64,000 bases of DNA from Lineolata rhizophorae (GCA_010093515.1 MU001683.1:75262-139261); one strand, 5' to 3'; positions 12,945 through 24,796 are shown, numbered from the stretch's first letter. Notes: generated by a model from the sequence alone, not told the origin. Numbers and translations are program-made.

Positions 12945-14184
12945 CCGGAGTTTGCGGCGGGGAGAAAGACGCTCCATTTTCGCAGGCCGGATGAGTCGAA
13001 GTCTATAGGAGCAGACGAGCCTGCTCGTGACAAGAGAGAGCATCACGGGAGCCGCTGGGTGTCGCAGAGCTGCGGTGGATGACTGTTGAGGCAGGTCACC
13101 GCGTGAGCGCTCGGTCGCAGTCGCATGGCTGTCGCGGGTGCCACTGACTGTTGTCTGGGAGTCGTGGCGATGTAGACTTGGGCGCACAAAGGCTGCGATG
13201 AATGAACAGGTAGTTCTGGTAGTCGCAAGGGATGATGGATTCAAGTTCACTTGACTCTTCACTAGTCCGGATGCCTAGGCAGATAAAAACAAGGGGCAGG
13301 CGAATGACGTCAAAGGATAGACGGGACGGGAACTCCTATGTATGTAGGTTGTTCGATAGCTCGTCGCTAGCCAAGCATCTAACCAGTCCCGGTACCGAGT
13401 GCGCCTCCGGAGCGCACTAACTCATATCGACCACCGGAGGATATCTACGTAGTGTTGACGCACGAAACGGGACCAAGCAATTTCCCAGATATCATCACCG
13501 TCCGCAGGGAGTGCCCAAAGACACTCCGCAACGAAGCGTCCGCGGCTGCGGCCACGCTTCGGTCGTGAGAGGCCCTGTCACGGAACTCGAGCGGCCTCGC
13601 ACGTGCGTTCCTGCGGTAAGTCACAAGGGACCCCCCACGCGACGCGCCGCAATATAATCGCCGCCCTGCGACCCCACCACGCACCTCCGCTCGCATCTCC
13701 TTCATAACTCTGCCCGTCCTCTCGTCCTCACGCGCACCTTGACTCTGGAAAGCAGAAGTTGCGAGCAATTCATACATGCCTTGAGGATGCATATCACAAA
13801 ACGCCAGGGCTGAACAATAGCCCAGCGATATCCGAAGACCCTTCCCGAGATCAAGACGCCCTGTATCTAGCGATACATGTTCCTTGGAAAAGAACAAGTA
13901 GCAGGTAGTAGACACATACCTCTACATTTTCGTCATTATCCCCGTCACCTCGGAACCCGCGCGACCAACAGGGTATCCTTCTCTCCAAAATACAAAAAAC
14001 GCTTCCACCGGGTCAAGTCGACGAAGCTCAAGCCCCCTCACGCACCCAACCCCTCCCAACCCCCCTAAGGCAGAAACCGCAGTCCCGGAATAACGCCCAT
14101 GAAAATGCACTCAAAACCAATCTCTCCGCCCGCCGCCCTTCGATGCGCAACACCACAAAGACATCTCCGAAGAGTCCGACCCCG
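12857..14184. other. Intergenic region between the CorA fusion and the phosphatase
   Basis: These 1.3 kb include the promoter of the hydrolase-CorA gene and the 3' flank of the phosphatase gene; both genes are on the minus strand. A GA dinucleotide tract sits just upstream of the fusion gene. I see no further gene. Confidence 0.6.
12912..12936. repeat. GA dinucleotide microsatellite
   Basis: About twelve GA units lie 60-80 nt upstream of the start codon of the hydrolase-CorA gene. On the coding strand this is a CT tract, a common fungal promoter or leader element. Confidence 0.75.
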
Positions 14185-16512
14185 TCAGCTCCCGCTCGCC
14201 TTCTTGACGTAATTGTCGCACGGCACGTCGACGTACGACTCGGTCACGTCGGCGCCTGGCTTGCCCGCCTCGAGCACCAGCGCCGTGAGCCGGCCGCCGC
14301 GCACGCAGCCCGAGTCGAGCCCCTTGGAGTAGGCCTGGATGTTGAGGCCGCGCTTGGCGTCGTGCCCGTAGACGACGGTGCTGCGCTGCGACGGCATCTG
14401 CTTGCGCTGGTAGTGGTTCCAGATCTGTGAGGCGGTGTTGGCGTCAGCGGGATATGAACGCCCGAGACAAAAGGACCAAAAGGCAAGCCCAAGGCTTCGC
14501 GGGAAGGAATACGGGTCCGGACGTGGAACCAGGAAGTCCGGCCCACTTGGCTCGGGACAGTCGTCCGATTACCGCGACCCGGCCGCGCCAGGAAAATAGA
14601 AAAAAGAAGCTTGAAAAAGAACGACTCACCCTCTCCCAAGGCGACCCCCGGCGGTCCTCGCTCGGCAACCGCGTTTCTAGATCGATGGTCCGCATGTTCA
14701 TGCACAGGAACGGATCCTGCCTTTCGAGCGGCACGCCCGGCACCAAGCCGGCGTGCACGACGGCCAGCTTGCCCATGCCCTGCACGTTGCCCGCGTCCAG
14801 GATGACGGGGCAACTGGCCAGCCAGCCAAGCTGCTGGGCCGTCAGCGCGCGCGCGACCGAGTGCGCCCGGTCCGAGTCAAGGCTCGCGTTGGGCCCGTGC
14901 GGGTCGTCCATGTCCCAGTCGGCGCCCGGCGGCGCCCCCGCCTGCTGGTCGCCGCGCCTGTCCTTGGGCGGCTCGGCGCCGTCGTCGCCGGGCGGCGTCA
15001 GGTGGCCCTGGGCCACCAACGACTTGTGCGCGAGCAGGACGCGGTCGTCGTGGTTGCCGCGCACGCACGACGCGCCGACGTTGCGGGCGAAGTCGATGAC
15101 GCCGGCCGAGTCCGGGCCCTTGGAGACCAGGTCGCCGGCGAGGACGAGATGGTCGCGAGACGAGTCGAAGGAGAGCTTGTCGAGGAGCTTGACAACTGCA
15201 AGTCGAAAAGGATACTTTCGTTAGTTTTTTTCCGGGCCAGACGACAGAATTGGGGAAAGGGGTGGGGGCCGCGGCACCGAGGCGACTTACGCTCGCTCTT
15301 GCACCCGTGCACGTCGCCGATCACCACCAACCGCTTGTTCGTCGCGCCGGCCGCCGTCGTCGGGTTGTACTTGTCCTCCAGCTTCTGCACGTACACCATG
15401 TCACTGAAGTGCGGGCGCACGTTCCAGCCCCAGTACCGGTAGCCGGTGCCCGAGTCGAGGGCGCCCTCGGCGTCGCGCAGGCTCGCGTCCAGCAGGCGCG
15501 CCTCGCGCAGGCGCGGCTGCAGGAAGCGCTGCCAGAAGCCGAAGTAGGCGACGAGGGAGAAGACGGCGAAGAAGGCGAGGGCGCGGACGACGCGGCGAGG
15601 CAGGCGGAAGGAGCGGGCGGCGCGCAGGGCCCGCTGGGTCAGGGCCGACACGCGCGGCGGGAGGCGGCGCATCGGCGAGACGGAGGGGTACAGGTCCGCC
15701 TCGTGGTCGAAGTGGCAGTCGTTGTGATCGTCGTCGGACAGGGACGAGTCGGCGTCGTAGTCGAGCCGGAAGGGCTTCGAGCTGCGGTAGTGCTGCGGGT
15801 GGCGGCGCGGAGGCGGGCGGTCGCCGCTCTTTTCGGGGTCGGGATTGCCGGGCACGCCTTTGAAGCAGTAATCCGCCGTCGACGGGGCGACGGACGCCCG
15901 GTGCTCGCGCGCGCGGTCGGCGTCGCGCCACTCGTTGGTGATGAAGTCGACGAGCGGACGTTGCAGGAAGGCTTGTTGCTGCCGGGCTTGTTCGCCGCCG
16001 TCTGCTGCTGGCGTCCCTATGGCGACGGCGTGCTGCTGCTGCATCAAAGGCCTCTGTTGCGGCGGGCCGGAGGACGAGCGGTGGTAGCGGTGGGCGTTGT
16101 CCCGGTGCGTGCCCAAAACGGCGGCGGTGGTAGGAACGGCAGAGGCGCCGACCGGGGAGTCGCCTGGTCGGCCGTGCCGGGCAGGAGGTCGCGTGAGGCC
16201 GGGGGCCCAGCTTACGCCCGCTCCGCCGCCGCCCGCGGGCGCCGCCGCCGCCTCCTGCTGCTGCGCCTGCGCCTGCGGGCCCGCCGCCGCCGGGTTCGTG
16301 GCACTCGGCCGCCCGGCGATGCCGTCCCGGCCGGCGCTGGGCGAATCGCTCCGCCGCGCCGGCGATGGCGTCGTCGCCCGCGCGTGCCGATCGGCGCGCC
16401 GCCCGTCGTGTCGCCCGGGCTGCGACGGGCTGCCGCCGCGGCCGCTCTGCTGCTGCTGCTCCTGCTGCTGCTCCTGCTCCTGCTGCTGCCGCTCCCGTGT
16501 GGGGGTTTCCAT
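14185..16512 (-). CDS. Ppn2-type vacuolar metallophosphatase (endopolyphosphatase-like)
   Basis: A calcineurin-like metallophosphoesterase of 675 residues in three exons: 16512-15291, 15195-14630 and 14424-14185. Metal-binding motifs appear in order: GDVHG (399-403), GDLVSKGPDS (from 428), GNHDD (from 454), then VVHAGLVPG and VYGHDAKRGL. A single hydrophobic helix near 308-327 precedes the catalytic domain, as in yeast Ppn2 (YNL217w), a zinc-dependent endopolyphosphatase facing the vacuole lumen. By analogy it would cleave inorganic polyphosphate there. The long N-terminus is Gln-, Ala- and Pro-rich and poorly ordered. I chose the ATG at 16512; an in-frame ATG at 16605 would add 31 residues that read like leader sequence. 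Intron 1 has a CTAAC branch, and both donors are consensus (GTAAGT, GTGAGT). Family assignment is firm; the polyphosphate role is inferred. Confidence 0.82.
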
Positions 16513-18021
16513 ATCGCCGCGGGCGGCGGTGGTGGCAGTGCGGGTGGCCTGTTGGCGTCTTCGGAGACAAAGTGAGGGCAATTGAGGCTGGTGGGGAAAT
16601 GCCAAGCAGATGCGACGGCCTCGGGATTTGCTGGGGACTCCGCCCGGGGACTACCTGCGTACTGTCGCAGGTCGTCGGTCGCTGGCGGTGCCTATTGGTA
16701 AGTTCCCGACTGGGCTGCGACTCCTTCGCCCGCAGGCGAACGCGAGCCGGGATGTAGGGATGGGCGAAATGGCGCCCAAGGGAAGGGGACGGAGTACAGT
16801 ACGAGAGTACGGGATCGGGACTCTGGGGGGCGTTCTTGGGCTGGGCGTAGTGCGTCTGCTTTCCTGGGCGCTCCGGGTCGGCCGGCACCGCGAAAGGAGG
16901 AACGAGGGAAAAGCAAAAAAAAAAGAGGGGCCTTCCTATAAGCCGCTTGGCGGGACGGGATGCATGGGCGCGCAATGCTTGTGAGAGAGTGTGTGTGCGC
17001 TTTTTGCAGCAAGCAGGCTGGAAGTGAAAGCAGAAAAGCTGCGCCAAGAGCAGACTATGGGGGGAAAAGGCAAAAGCGGGCAGGAGGCACACGACAGCAG
17101 CCGCAGGCGTTGACGCGGCAGGCGGTGCTTCAGCTGCGCGTCGGCACGAAAATGTCGCCGAGGCAGCCAATCGTGCCGCAGCGACGGCTTTTACATATGT
17201 CCCCCGCCCCGCAGAAGGCCTGCAGCTCTGCACGACGCAATTGTGCTGCGAGTCCACCGGGTACCTAGGCAGGTAAGTTATTTAACAAGTCTGCCCGCGC
17301 GCTCGGCGTGGCTTGCCGGACGAAACGGTCGGGTTGTTTCCCTCCTAGGGGATGGTGTACTACGTACATACGAGCGTCGATCATCCGTTTCACATCGTCC
17401 GCGTGCATTGATGGGATATACACACATATGCTTCGGCCTGCATTGGTTATTCGCTACGTGAACCCTGCATGCCGGACGCCCGTCACGGCCGTGGGGCTAC
17501 CACGGGTACATAGGTACCTACCGTCCACGGTAGCGGGCCAGAAACGGCCCAGGGTTCGGAGCCCGGCCCCGTACGTCATCGCGCCGTCCGAGCCAAGGGC
17601 CCGGTCCCGGCCCGATCGGGCAAGCGGTCGCGGGACGTTTCCGCGACCGGAATCCGGCGTCTAAACATGCTCGCTGCTCATCCGTAGCTCAGCCGGGGCG
17701 ATGAGAGCTAGAACAGACCTACAGAATCTTTTGAGCCTGTCCTACATGGGCCTGGAATGCACATTATGCAAAAGCACCAACCTAACCTACCTTTTGTCAC
17801 GGAGGAATCCCAAGCCCAAATTTAGAGTTGCAAACATGTTACTAGCACACCACACCGGCCTATAGATGCCCCCGCGAGCAGAACTTCCCCCAAGCATCTT
17901 GACATTACACCGCCGAAGGGCACCCAAATCGCACACGCAAAGAGGCCAGGCAACCAGGAAGCTACCGACAACGACGCGGACCTACGGAGCCTCCAGCCCA
18001 CCGACTCGCCCCAAACACCCA
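16513..18021. other. Intergenic region with several short hairpins
   Basis: This 1.5 kb holds the phosphatase promoter and the 3' flank of the secreted-protein gene. Short perfect dyads cluster at 17489-17650, including a 9-bp stem at 17625-17633/17641-17649. No gene is evident. Confidence 0.55.
17625..17649. repeat. Inverted repeat, 9-bp perfect stem
   Basis: CGGTCGCGG at 17625-17633 pairs perfectly with CCGCGACCG at 17641-17649 across a 7-nt loop. A second dyad (CCGTGG/CCACGG) lies about 130 nt upstream. There is no following T-run, so it does not look like a terminator; function is unknown. Confidence 0.6.
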
Positions 18022-19977
18022 TCAAAACGCCTGCCCCTCCCCTTCCAACTCGCTCCACCGATACGCCCTCCACCCCCACGCCACACACCCGGCCTCGACG
18101 CTGCCGCCCCAAAACATCGTCGGCGCCGCCTGGCCCGCCACCGCCGTCCTGCGCCCGCACTCGTCCGTCACCCAGCCCAGCGCCGCCGCGCAGCCGCCCG
18201 CCGCGGGCGCGGCCGCGCAGCCGCCGGCCCCGCTCCGCCGCGCGTACACGGCCGCCGCGACGCCGCCGCCGACGTCGACGAGCGCCGCCGCCACCGCGCC
18301 CGGCGAGGCCCCGAGGCCGGCGCCCGCGCCCGCGCCGCAGAAGTCGTCGATGCCGCCGCGCAGCGCCGCCAGCCCGGTCGCGTTGACGAAGAAGGTCGTG
18401 GCGGTGTCGGGCACAGGGGCGGCCGGCGGGGGGTTGGCGCCGCACGAGGGCGACGGCAGCGGCTGCGATGACGACGGAGGAGGAGGAGGGGAGGGAGAGG
18501 AGCTTTCGTCGCGGCGCACGCGGCGCGCGCGGCGGTATGGGCTGCCGATGGGGGAGGACGAGGACGACGAGGACGACGAGGACGAAGGGGCCGTGGTATG
18601 CGTGGCGAGCGTTGTACGCGTGGAGGTCGGAAGTGAGGACGAGGCGGGGCGCGAGCCGGTGCTAAGGAGCGGGTACGGGAGCGGCATCGAGTATGGGATG
18701 CTGGAATAGTGCATCCTGCTGCTGCGCCAGTAGTCGCTGCTGGGGCTGGGGGGCCAGTATCCAGGAGGCGGCGCGGTGCCCCGGCTGAGCCCTCCGCTGC
18801 TGCCGCTGCCGCTGCCCGATGGCGGCCATGCGCCGCTGGCCCGGGCCGAGGGGTATATCGGCGCGCTTGAGTAAGGAGAGCCGACGCTAGGGGCGGGCGG
18901 AACGTGCGGGCATGAGGACGAGGGCATTGGGGAAGGTTCCGCCGGCGGGGAGTATATCGGGTGCACGGTGTGCCCCCAACGCATACTCATCGGCGGCGGG
19001 TACGGGAGCGGATTTGGAGCTGAGTACCGCGGTGGCGCCGGCGGCGGATAAGCGGTGTTGGGTGAGTAAGTCCCAGAAGTCCACGAGGCGGAGCCGGATG
19101 CCGTCTGATAGGACCCAATCATCGAAGATGGCGCCCATTGATGATGACTGCTCAACACGGGCACTGGTGTGTGAGCGGGATTTTCTTCTGACATGAGTGA
19201 TTCTCCTTCCGTTGACGACCAGGTGCTGTAACTGGGAGAGCCCGTGCCCTGCGTGGAAATTCTGGTTGTCGGCTGCGGAGCTATCAGCAAATAAAGTCCG
19301 TCTCGATCTTGGTCGATGGATTCGCAGCAACTCACCGAGGAATACGCCGGTCCTGAATGCGCCGGCGGGTTGAGAGTAGGCGACTCGCAGGTGCTGGCAT
19401 GGGTAGTCGGACCTGGTAGCATGGTCGGTCAGGATGAATCTATCCGCATCTTTAAAGGATCTACTTACGCGTATATGGAACTTCACTGGTAGTGGCTTCG
19501 CCAGATGCTTGGTCCGTAGCAATCTCTCTGTTGACAAATTTGATCTGCTGATCCGTCACGGTAACGGTCTTTTTTAGGAAGTCAATAAACTGGGGCTAGA
19601 TGTAAAGTTGGAGTATGTGACAGCAGAAGCAGCTGGAATAGACTACAACTCACCTGTGAATCAAACCCCGATGGCGGCGAAATGAGCGCGGAAGGCATCA
19701 CGGTAGGGACGGATAAAGGGCTGATAACGTGGCCTTCATACTCGGTGGTACCAGCCACCGTCACAGTCGATACCCATACGGGGAAAGTGGTGGTGATGGT
19801 AGTTGTCGGCGCGATCGACGGGTGAGCCATTGTGTACACCGTCCAAGTATGGGTATTGTAGCACAAGTTCGAAAGAGTCGAGTGAGCGAAACTACCGGGC
19901 TGCCAGACATATGTCGCCTTGGCTACTCCCAAAAGAGTGGACAGACTTGCCACGAGGGTGGCTAAACGTGGAGTCAT
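18022..19977 (-). CDS. Secreted Ser/Pro-rich protein with cysteine-rich C-terminus
   Basis: I predict 590 residues in four exons: 19977-19654, 19589-19469, 19412-19336 and 19272-18022; all phases close. The first 22 or so residues form a signal peptide (hydrophobic core LATLVASLSTLLGVA). The N-terminal part is Thr-rich, the centre is a long low-complexity Ser/Pro/Tyr/Gly region, and one Ser run precedes RRARRVRR, a possible Kex2-type site. The last 130 residues hold six cysteines spaced C...FC...C...C...C...C, with WGGSVEAGC near the end. This spacing recalls a cysteine-rich domain at the end of some fungal secreted and chitinase-like proteins, but the match is loose. No GPI-type hydrophobic tail is visible. 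A CTATATAG box lies about 130 nt upstream. Function unknown; probably cell wall or extracellular. Confidence 0.7.
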
Positions 19978-21782
19978 TTTGAGAAGAGAAAAGAAGAACC
20001 AGCGAACTTGAGAACGAAACAGCGGAAAGCAAAAAGTCCTAATGAGTGAAACTCAGGCTCAGACAAGCGTTGGCAAGAACAATAAGTTATTCCAGAGTTG
20101 CTGGGCTATATAGAGTGCCCTCGGCCGAAAGAATGTTGAACAAAGCAACTTGGCCTCGAACGACCTCATCTAGTTATATAAACATCCAAACCTAACATCT
20201 GGCGTCCACGTTGCGGTATCCAGTACAAAAATCACAAGGTGTTCTCGCCGCCTAGCAAGAGGCCAGACTACTGAAAGGCACACACACCAGCAAACCTGAG
20301 TGCCTCATCGTGCCGCACTCATCTTCTTGCCTCGGGCTATGCGCCTCTGCAGCGCCAAAAAACCCCACACACAATCAACCTGATGGCGGCGTCCACGCGA
20401 ATGCGCGCGCTCAGACATCCATCTCGAGGAGCCACAGCGGCGAGCCCATCCTGCGTACACGGGGAACGCCAGGCTCGTGGCGCGAAAAAAAAAATGAAAA
20501 GGACACCTGCGCCATAAGTAGAAGACGCCGCAGAGCCGCCGCGCCTGCGCCTCCTCCGGCGGCTCATTTCAAGCACCTCGGCGGCGTCGAGCGCATCGAG
20601 TGGGCTGCGGCGGCGAGGTTCGCGAGCGCGCGAGCGCGCGTTCGTAACCGACTGGCTCTGTGCAAACATCCCAGGTCTGCGCCGCATCTCACACCGTGCC
20701 GAGGCGGCTGCAGGTACGGAGGTGGGTGAGCGGGTGGGACGAGACGAGCGTGCGGCACGGCACAGCGATGGTGTTCCTCTAGGAGGCCACTCGGGAAGGC
20801 GATCGGCGGAGGTTGGGAGGCGATTATGAATCGAGCGGCTCGATCTACGTTTGAGCGGCCGCCTCAGTCACAACATTCGAAGAAACGATTAGTAACTGAT
20901 TGTTCCCGCTATGTTTGCACCGCTCCGGGGTTCGGCAGCCTTTTCAAGCGCATACACCAGCTTGGTGTTTTGGCTGGAAAGCTCATTGTGGCTGGTGGCT
21001 ACCACACTAATCATACACCGTTCCTATGGAACGGCTCTCAGCCACCAGTGGTTGTACGACGTAATTGTTTCGGAAGATGCTAGCGCTCTCACATAGTCAT
21101 TCTGTTCCCTAGTTAAAATATATAGTTCAATTGCATTCCCCACTGCTAGCGGTATCGCAAACAACTGCTAAGCCATCAAAGGACTTGTTCCGTTCCGTGG
21201 TCACATAACAGCCAAACAGGATCAGACTAGAACTTCTCCCCAGGCGGTCATCCCATCCCAACGCTATCAGTTCTATATAATTAACCCAAGAGAGATGTAG
21301 CACGTCGATTATTAAGCCGCCATCGGACCATGCACGTAGATGCGGCTGAAGACTGTCCAGTGCCAAGGAAGCATTTGCTCTACCCCATCTCAGTAACACC
21401 GACTCCATCAGGAAGGATCCGCGAGCCGACGTCTTTGTCATTGGGGTGCGTCTCTCTCCGTGGCGTAGTAAGAATGGAAAGACTCGTCAAGAAGGGAGGC
21501 TGTTTAGAAGGCTATAAAGGGGTCGCCCCACGTCTATCCTCTAGTGTAGACTCCATAGCTAATAGTACAAGGCCATAGGCCTGATGAAATTACATAATGT
21601 AAATATACAGTGAAGCTCCAGGACTTCAACAAAGAACCATGCATGTAAATAGCTGGTGACTTCAAAGAGAAGGCCAGAAGTGGCCTTTTCTGCCTCCGAA
21701 CAAAACGAAAACAAAATACCTTACTCCATTGCCCATGCAAGACCAATCTAGGATGCGCCCAAAACATATCCTACACACTCAC
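19978..21782. other. Intergenic region upstream of the secreted-protein gene
   Basis: These 1.8 kb contain the promoter of the secreted-protein gene and the 3' flank of MRH4. An alternating CG/GC-rich stretch lies near 20618-20642. A 104-codon minus-strand frame at 21127-21441 has no recognisable domain and I do not call it. Confidence 0.55.
20106..20113 (-). promoter_or_regulatory. TATA-like box for the secreted-protein gene
   Basis: CTATATAG is self-complementary and sits about 130 nt upstream of the ATG at 19977, a suitable distance for a core promoter with a leader of some 90-100 nt. Assignment rests on position only. Confidence 0.4.
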
Positions 21783-23924
21783 CTAAATCAATGCTCGCCC
21801 CCTAAACATCGCCTCCCTCACTTCTCTAACCACATCCTTCCTATCCCCCTTCCCCAGCAGCACGATTCCCCTGCCCCTCCGCCCCATTCTTCCCGTCCTC
21901 CCTAGCCGGTGTATAAAGTCCACCGTCGACTGTGGTACGTCGTACAAAATGACGTGCCGTACCGCAGTGGTGTCGATGCCGCGCGAGCCTAGGTCCGTCG
22001 TGACCAGCACCTTCACGCCGGGCAAGCGGACCCTAGCGCCCGATTTATGCACCAGTTGCTTGCTCTCGTCTTCGTGCTTCGAGTCTCCCGCAGCCCAGCC
22101 AACAAAGCCCTCCAGAACGGCCGCGCCGCTGCCGTCCTTGCCCTGCGCCGCCTCATCCCCAGTCCTCGCGTCCCTGGTCCACGCCACGGCATCGACGCCC
22201 TTGCTCCTTAGGAATGCCGCCACCTTCACGGCGCTCTCCCTCTCGTTCACAAATACCACGATGCGCTTGGTCCTATTTCTTCCCGCATCTACATCCTCCT
22301 CCGCCTCCGTCGCCGCCTTGCCAATCTTCCACACCACGTCCGCACACGCGACGTCCTTCCTCCCCCTGTAGGGCTCCTGCTCCGTGTCCACCGCCCCCAA
22401 CTGAACCCGTCTCGGCACCGCGTGCAGCCCCGGACTCGCCAGCTTAATCAACTTGTCACGGCCAAACCGGGCCGCGATGCGCTTCTCGAGCCACTTGGGC
22501 ACCGTGGCAGAGCAGAACACGACGACACGAAGCGACGGCATGGCGCGGTCCACGATGCCGCCGGTCAGCGGTGAGAAGCCGCTGTCCATGAGGGAGTCGG
22601 CCTCGTCGATGACGAGCCGGCGCACGCGCGACAGCACGGCCGGGTCAGCCTCCGCCAGGCTCGACAGCAGATGCGGCGTCGTGACCAGCACGTCCACGCC
22701 CTGGCGCGCGTACACCCTATTCCGGATGACGGTGGGGCTGGCGGCCGCGCTGATGCCCGCGGCCCGAAACTTGACGCCGTGGGACAAGCTCTTAGCCACA
22801 GCCGTCACCTGCGTGACAAGCTCCGCCGTCGGGAGCAGGATCACGGTGCTAGGACGCCCCGAAGACGGATCCGGGCCTGGCTCGACGAAGGACGGGTCTG
22901 GCAGCGTGAAGACGTTTGCGCGCTCGCGGGCGCGTTGCGCCGCTTCTTTGCGCGCGTGCTGGGCCCGCCGCGCGGCGAGCTCGGCCGCTTCGTCGCGCTT
23001 GAGGGCATCGACGAGCGGGACCAGATACGCGAGCGTCTTGCCGGAGCCCGTCTCCGCCGCGATGAGGAAGGCGCGCATGTTCTTTTTTGGACCTGCAAAC
23101 TCCGCATCGTCCGGATTGACCTCATCTCTGTTCCCTCGCCTGCTTCCCTGGCGCCGTCGATTCGTCGTTTTGGCTTCGTCCTTCCTTGCCGCCTCCGCTG
23201 CCGCTAGAAGAGCCGGTATCGCGAGCCGTTGGACCGGTGTGGGACGCACGTCCGCCATGCCTGCCAGCGCAAGCCGCGGGACCGCATCGTTGACCGCGTC
23301 CAGCAGTGCGAACTTGTCGAACGAATCCACCTCAGCTAGGCGCGCCTTGACCGCTTGTCGCTTCTCGTAGGGAATGCCCGTTAGAGCGCGCTGCATGCGG
23401 AGCGCGTGGAACTCATCGACAGGCTTCTCAGAGCTGCGCTTTTTGGGGGCCGCGGCCTTGGCCTTCGAGGCAGTGCGCGAGGGGGGTATAACGGTAGCGC
23501 GGCGGGACGGTGCGGCCTTGCGGTCGGGAGACGGTTGGATGCCCGCGATGCGGCGGTTCATGCCACGATAGGGGCCATCAACATGGCCTCGCTTCCTCCT
23601 TGGTCGCACATCGACCTGTCCTGCTCCTCGCCGGGGCGGCGAGCTCGGTGCGCGCGGATGTGCAGCAGGTTTGTTCCGGTCCGAAGTTCGTTTCTGCTGC
23701 CTCGCTTGTCCCGGTTGCGACGGGGTCGGCGGCGGCAGCCCAGAAAATCGCTGCGAGCGCGGACTGGTCTGGAGGTTTGGTTTCGATATGGGAAGTGAGG
23801 TGGAGAAGTGGCGGGCTGGAAGAGCGAGGTGGCCGGAGGAGCAAAATATGCAGATTGATGGTGGAGCGGAGACCAGTCGTGGTCGACTTCGGAAGAGATG
23901 CGCCTGAGAGGCGCGCCGGAGCAT
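21783..23924 (-). CDS. Mitochondrial DEAD-box RNA helicase Mrh4
   Basis: An intact single-exon gene of 713 residues. It is an ATP-dependent RNA helicase that in yeast acts late in assembly of the mitochondrial large ribosomal subunit. I chose the ATG at 23924 because MLRRASQAHLFRSRPRL begins an Arg-rich mitochondrial presequence; an upstream in-frame ATG at 24023 adds 33 residues without that character. Motifs: Q-motif PTPVQRLAIP, Walker A AETGSGKT (about 290-297), PTAEL (365-369, PTREL variant), DEAD (440-443), SAT (472-474), and the C-terminal lobe TTDLGSRGID and HRLGRTGRMGRRG. The tail KDVVREVREAMFRGRALI closely follows the end of Mrh4 from other filamentous fungi as I recall it. It shares a divergent promoter with BUD4. 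Confidence 0.93.
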   Translation of the reverse strand: MLRRASQAHLFRSRPRLVSAPPSICIFCSSGHLALPARHFSTSLPISKPNLQTSPRSQRFSGLPPPTPSQPGQARQQKRTSDRNKPAAHPRAPSSPPRRGAGQVDVRPRRKRGHVDGPYRGMNRRIAGIQPSPDRKAAPSRRATVIPPSRTASKAKAAAPKKRSSEKPVDEFHALRMQRALTGIPYEKRQAVKARLAEVDSFDKFALLDAVNDAVPRLALAGMADVRPTPVQRLAIPALLAAAEAARKDEAKTTNRRRQGSRRGNRDEVNPDDAEFAGPKKNMRAFLIAAETGSGKTLAYLVPLVDALKRDEAAELAARRAQHARKEAAQRARERANVFTLPDPSFVEPGPDPSSGRPSTVILLPTAELVTQVTAVAKSLSHGVKFRAAGISAAASPTVIRNRVYARQGVDVLVTTPHLLSSLAEADPAVLSRVRRLVIDEADSLMDSGFSPLTGGIVDRAMPSLRVVVFCSATVPKWLEKRIAARFGRDKLIKLASPGLHAVPRRVQLGAVDTEQEPYRGRKDVACADVVWKIGKAATEAEEDVDAGRNRTKRIVVFVNERESAVKVAAFLRSKGVDAVAWTRDARTGDEAAQGKDGSGAAVLEGFVGWAAGDSKHEDESKQLVHKSGARVRLPGVKVLVTTDLGSRGIDTTAVRHVILYDVPQSTVDFIHRLGRTGRMGRRGRGIVLLGKGDRKDVVREVREAMFRGRALI

Positions 23925-24796
23925 CGTATCGGAAATGCTAGGTCGGTGCCGGCGCAAATTCACGGTGAAGAAGAAATTAAAGAGGAGAGCCGTGGGCGCC
24001 TCGAGTTGATGCAGCAATTGCACCTTTCTCGTTGTGGCGTCCCGCGGCAGGAGAAAAGTGTGAGGGTGCTTCGGCCGGATAAATGGCGCAGCCGGTTGCT
24101 ATGCGGGCGGCGGTTGCTAGGGGCCGGGGCCGCGTATTTACCCCGACCGAGCCAAGGCGCCCCAATCCAATCGCCCAGCAGCCTGCACGCACAAACAAAA
24201 CCAAAAGCGCCCGCACCGCCGCTAGCCCCATAACACAACATCCTCCGCCATAACACGCCGCCTCTCCCACCACCCGCACCCACACCACACCAACACGCTC
24301 CTTCATCCGCGCTCCCCCAGACTTTCCACGCGCGAGCGCTCGCTCTCCCATTCTCATTCGCTTTTGCACGCAGCCTTCTTCTTAGCAGCTGGCATTTACA
24401 ACAAGACAAACAGTCCGCGCACGCGTTTCAGCACCTTACCGTCGTTTGCGTCGCGCAATCCGCGTTGCTCGAGGTACATATCTGCTACCTGTACGGTGCG
24501 GCCGCATTCCTCGCCCCTAGGCAGAGACCCGCGACGCGGCCACCGGTCAATTGCTCGTTGCGCCGCAAGAATCCCAATTGCTAGCCGCGCCGAGGCATGT
24601 CATCTGAAGCGGTAAGCTTCTGTTTTACCATCGTCGGCGGCGTATCAACACCAGACTATTGTTTACTACTGCGGCCTTCGCCACGCCTCCTACCATCAGT
24701 CACCCACATAGCAACATCCACAAGCGCACTTGCTAACGCTCGACCTGCAATGTTTAGCACCACTTTCCTAGCAAGCCGACCGTCTCGCCATCGAAG
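23925..24796. promoter_or_regulatory. Divergent promoter between MRH4 and BUD4
   Basis: The two start codons are 872 bp apart on opposite strands, so this segment must hold both promoters. Pyrimidine-rich stretches at about 24250-24360 on the plus strand fit a BUD4 core promoter or leader. The BUD4 leader may contain an intron or short upstream frames, for example one starting at 24597, which I cannot resolve. Confidence 0.5.

Noticed and set aside
15401-17257. 618-codon alternative minus-strand frame over the Ppn2-type gene
   Set aside because: It overlaps the phosphatase in another frame and shows only Arg/Ala/Pro low complexity.
17676-17740. Possible tRNA with TAGCTCAGCCGG A-box and GCTC/GAGC D-stem
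   Set aside because: No acceptable B-box or anticodon arm follows and the D-loop is too long. At most a relic.
21127-21441. 104-codon minus-strand frame
   Set aside because: No recognisable family and no splice sites that would extend it; DNA around it is not coding-like.
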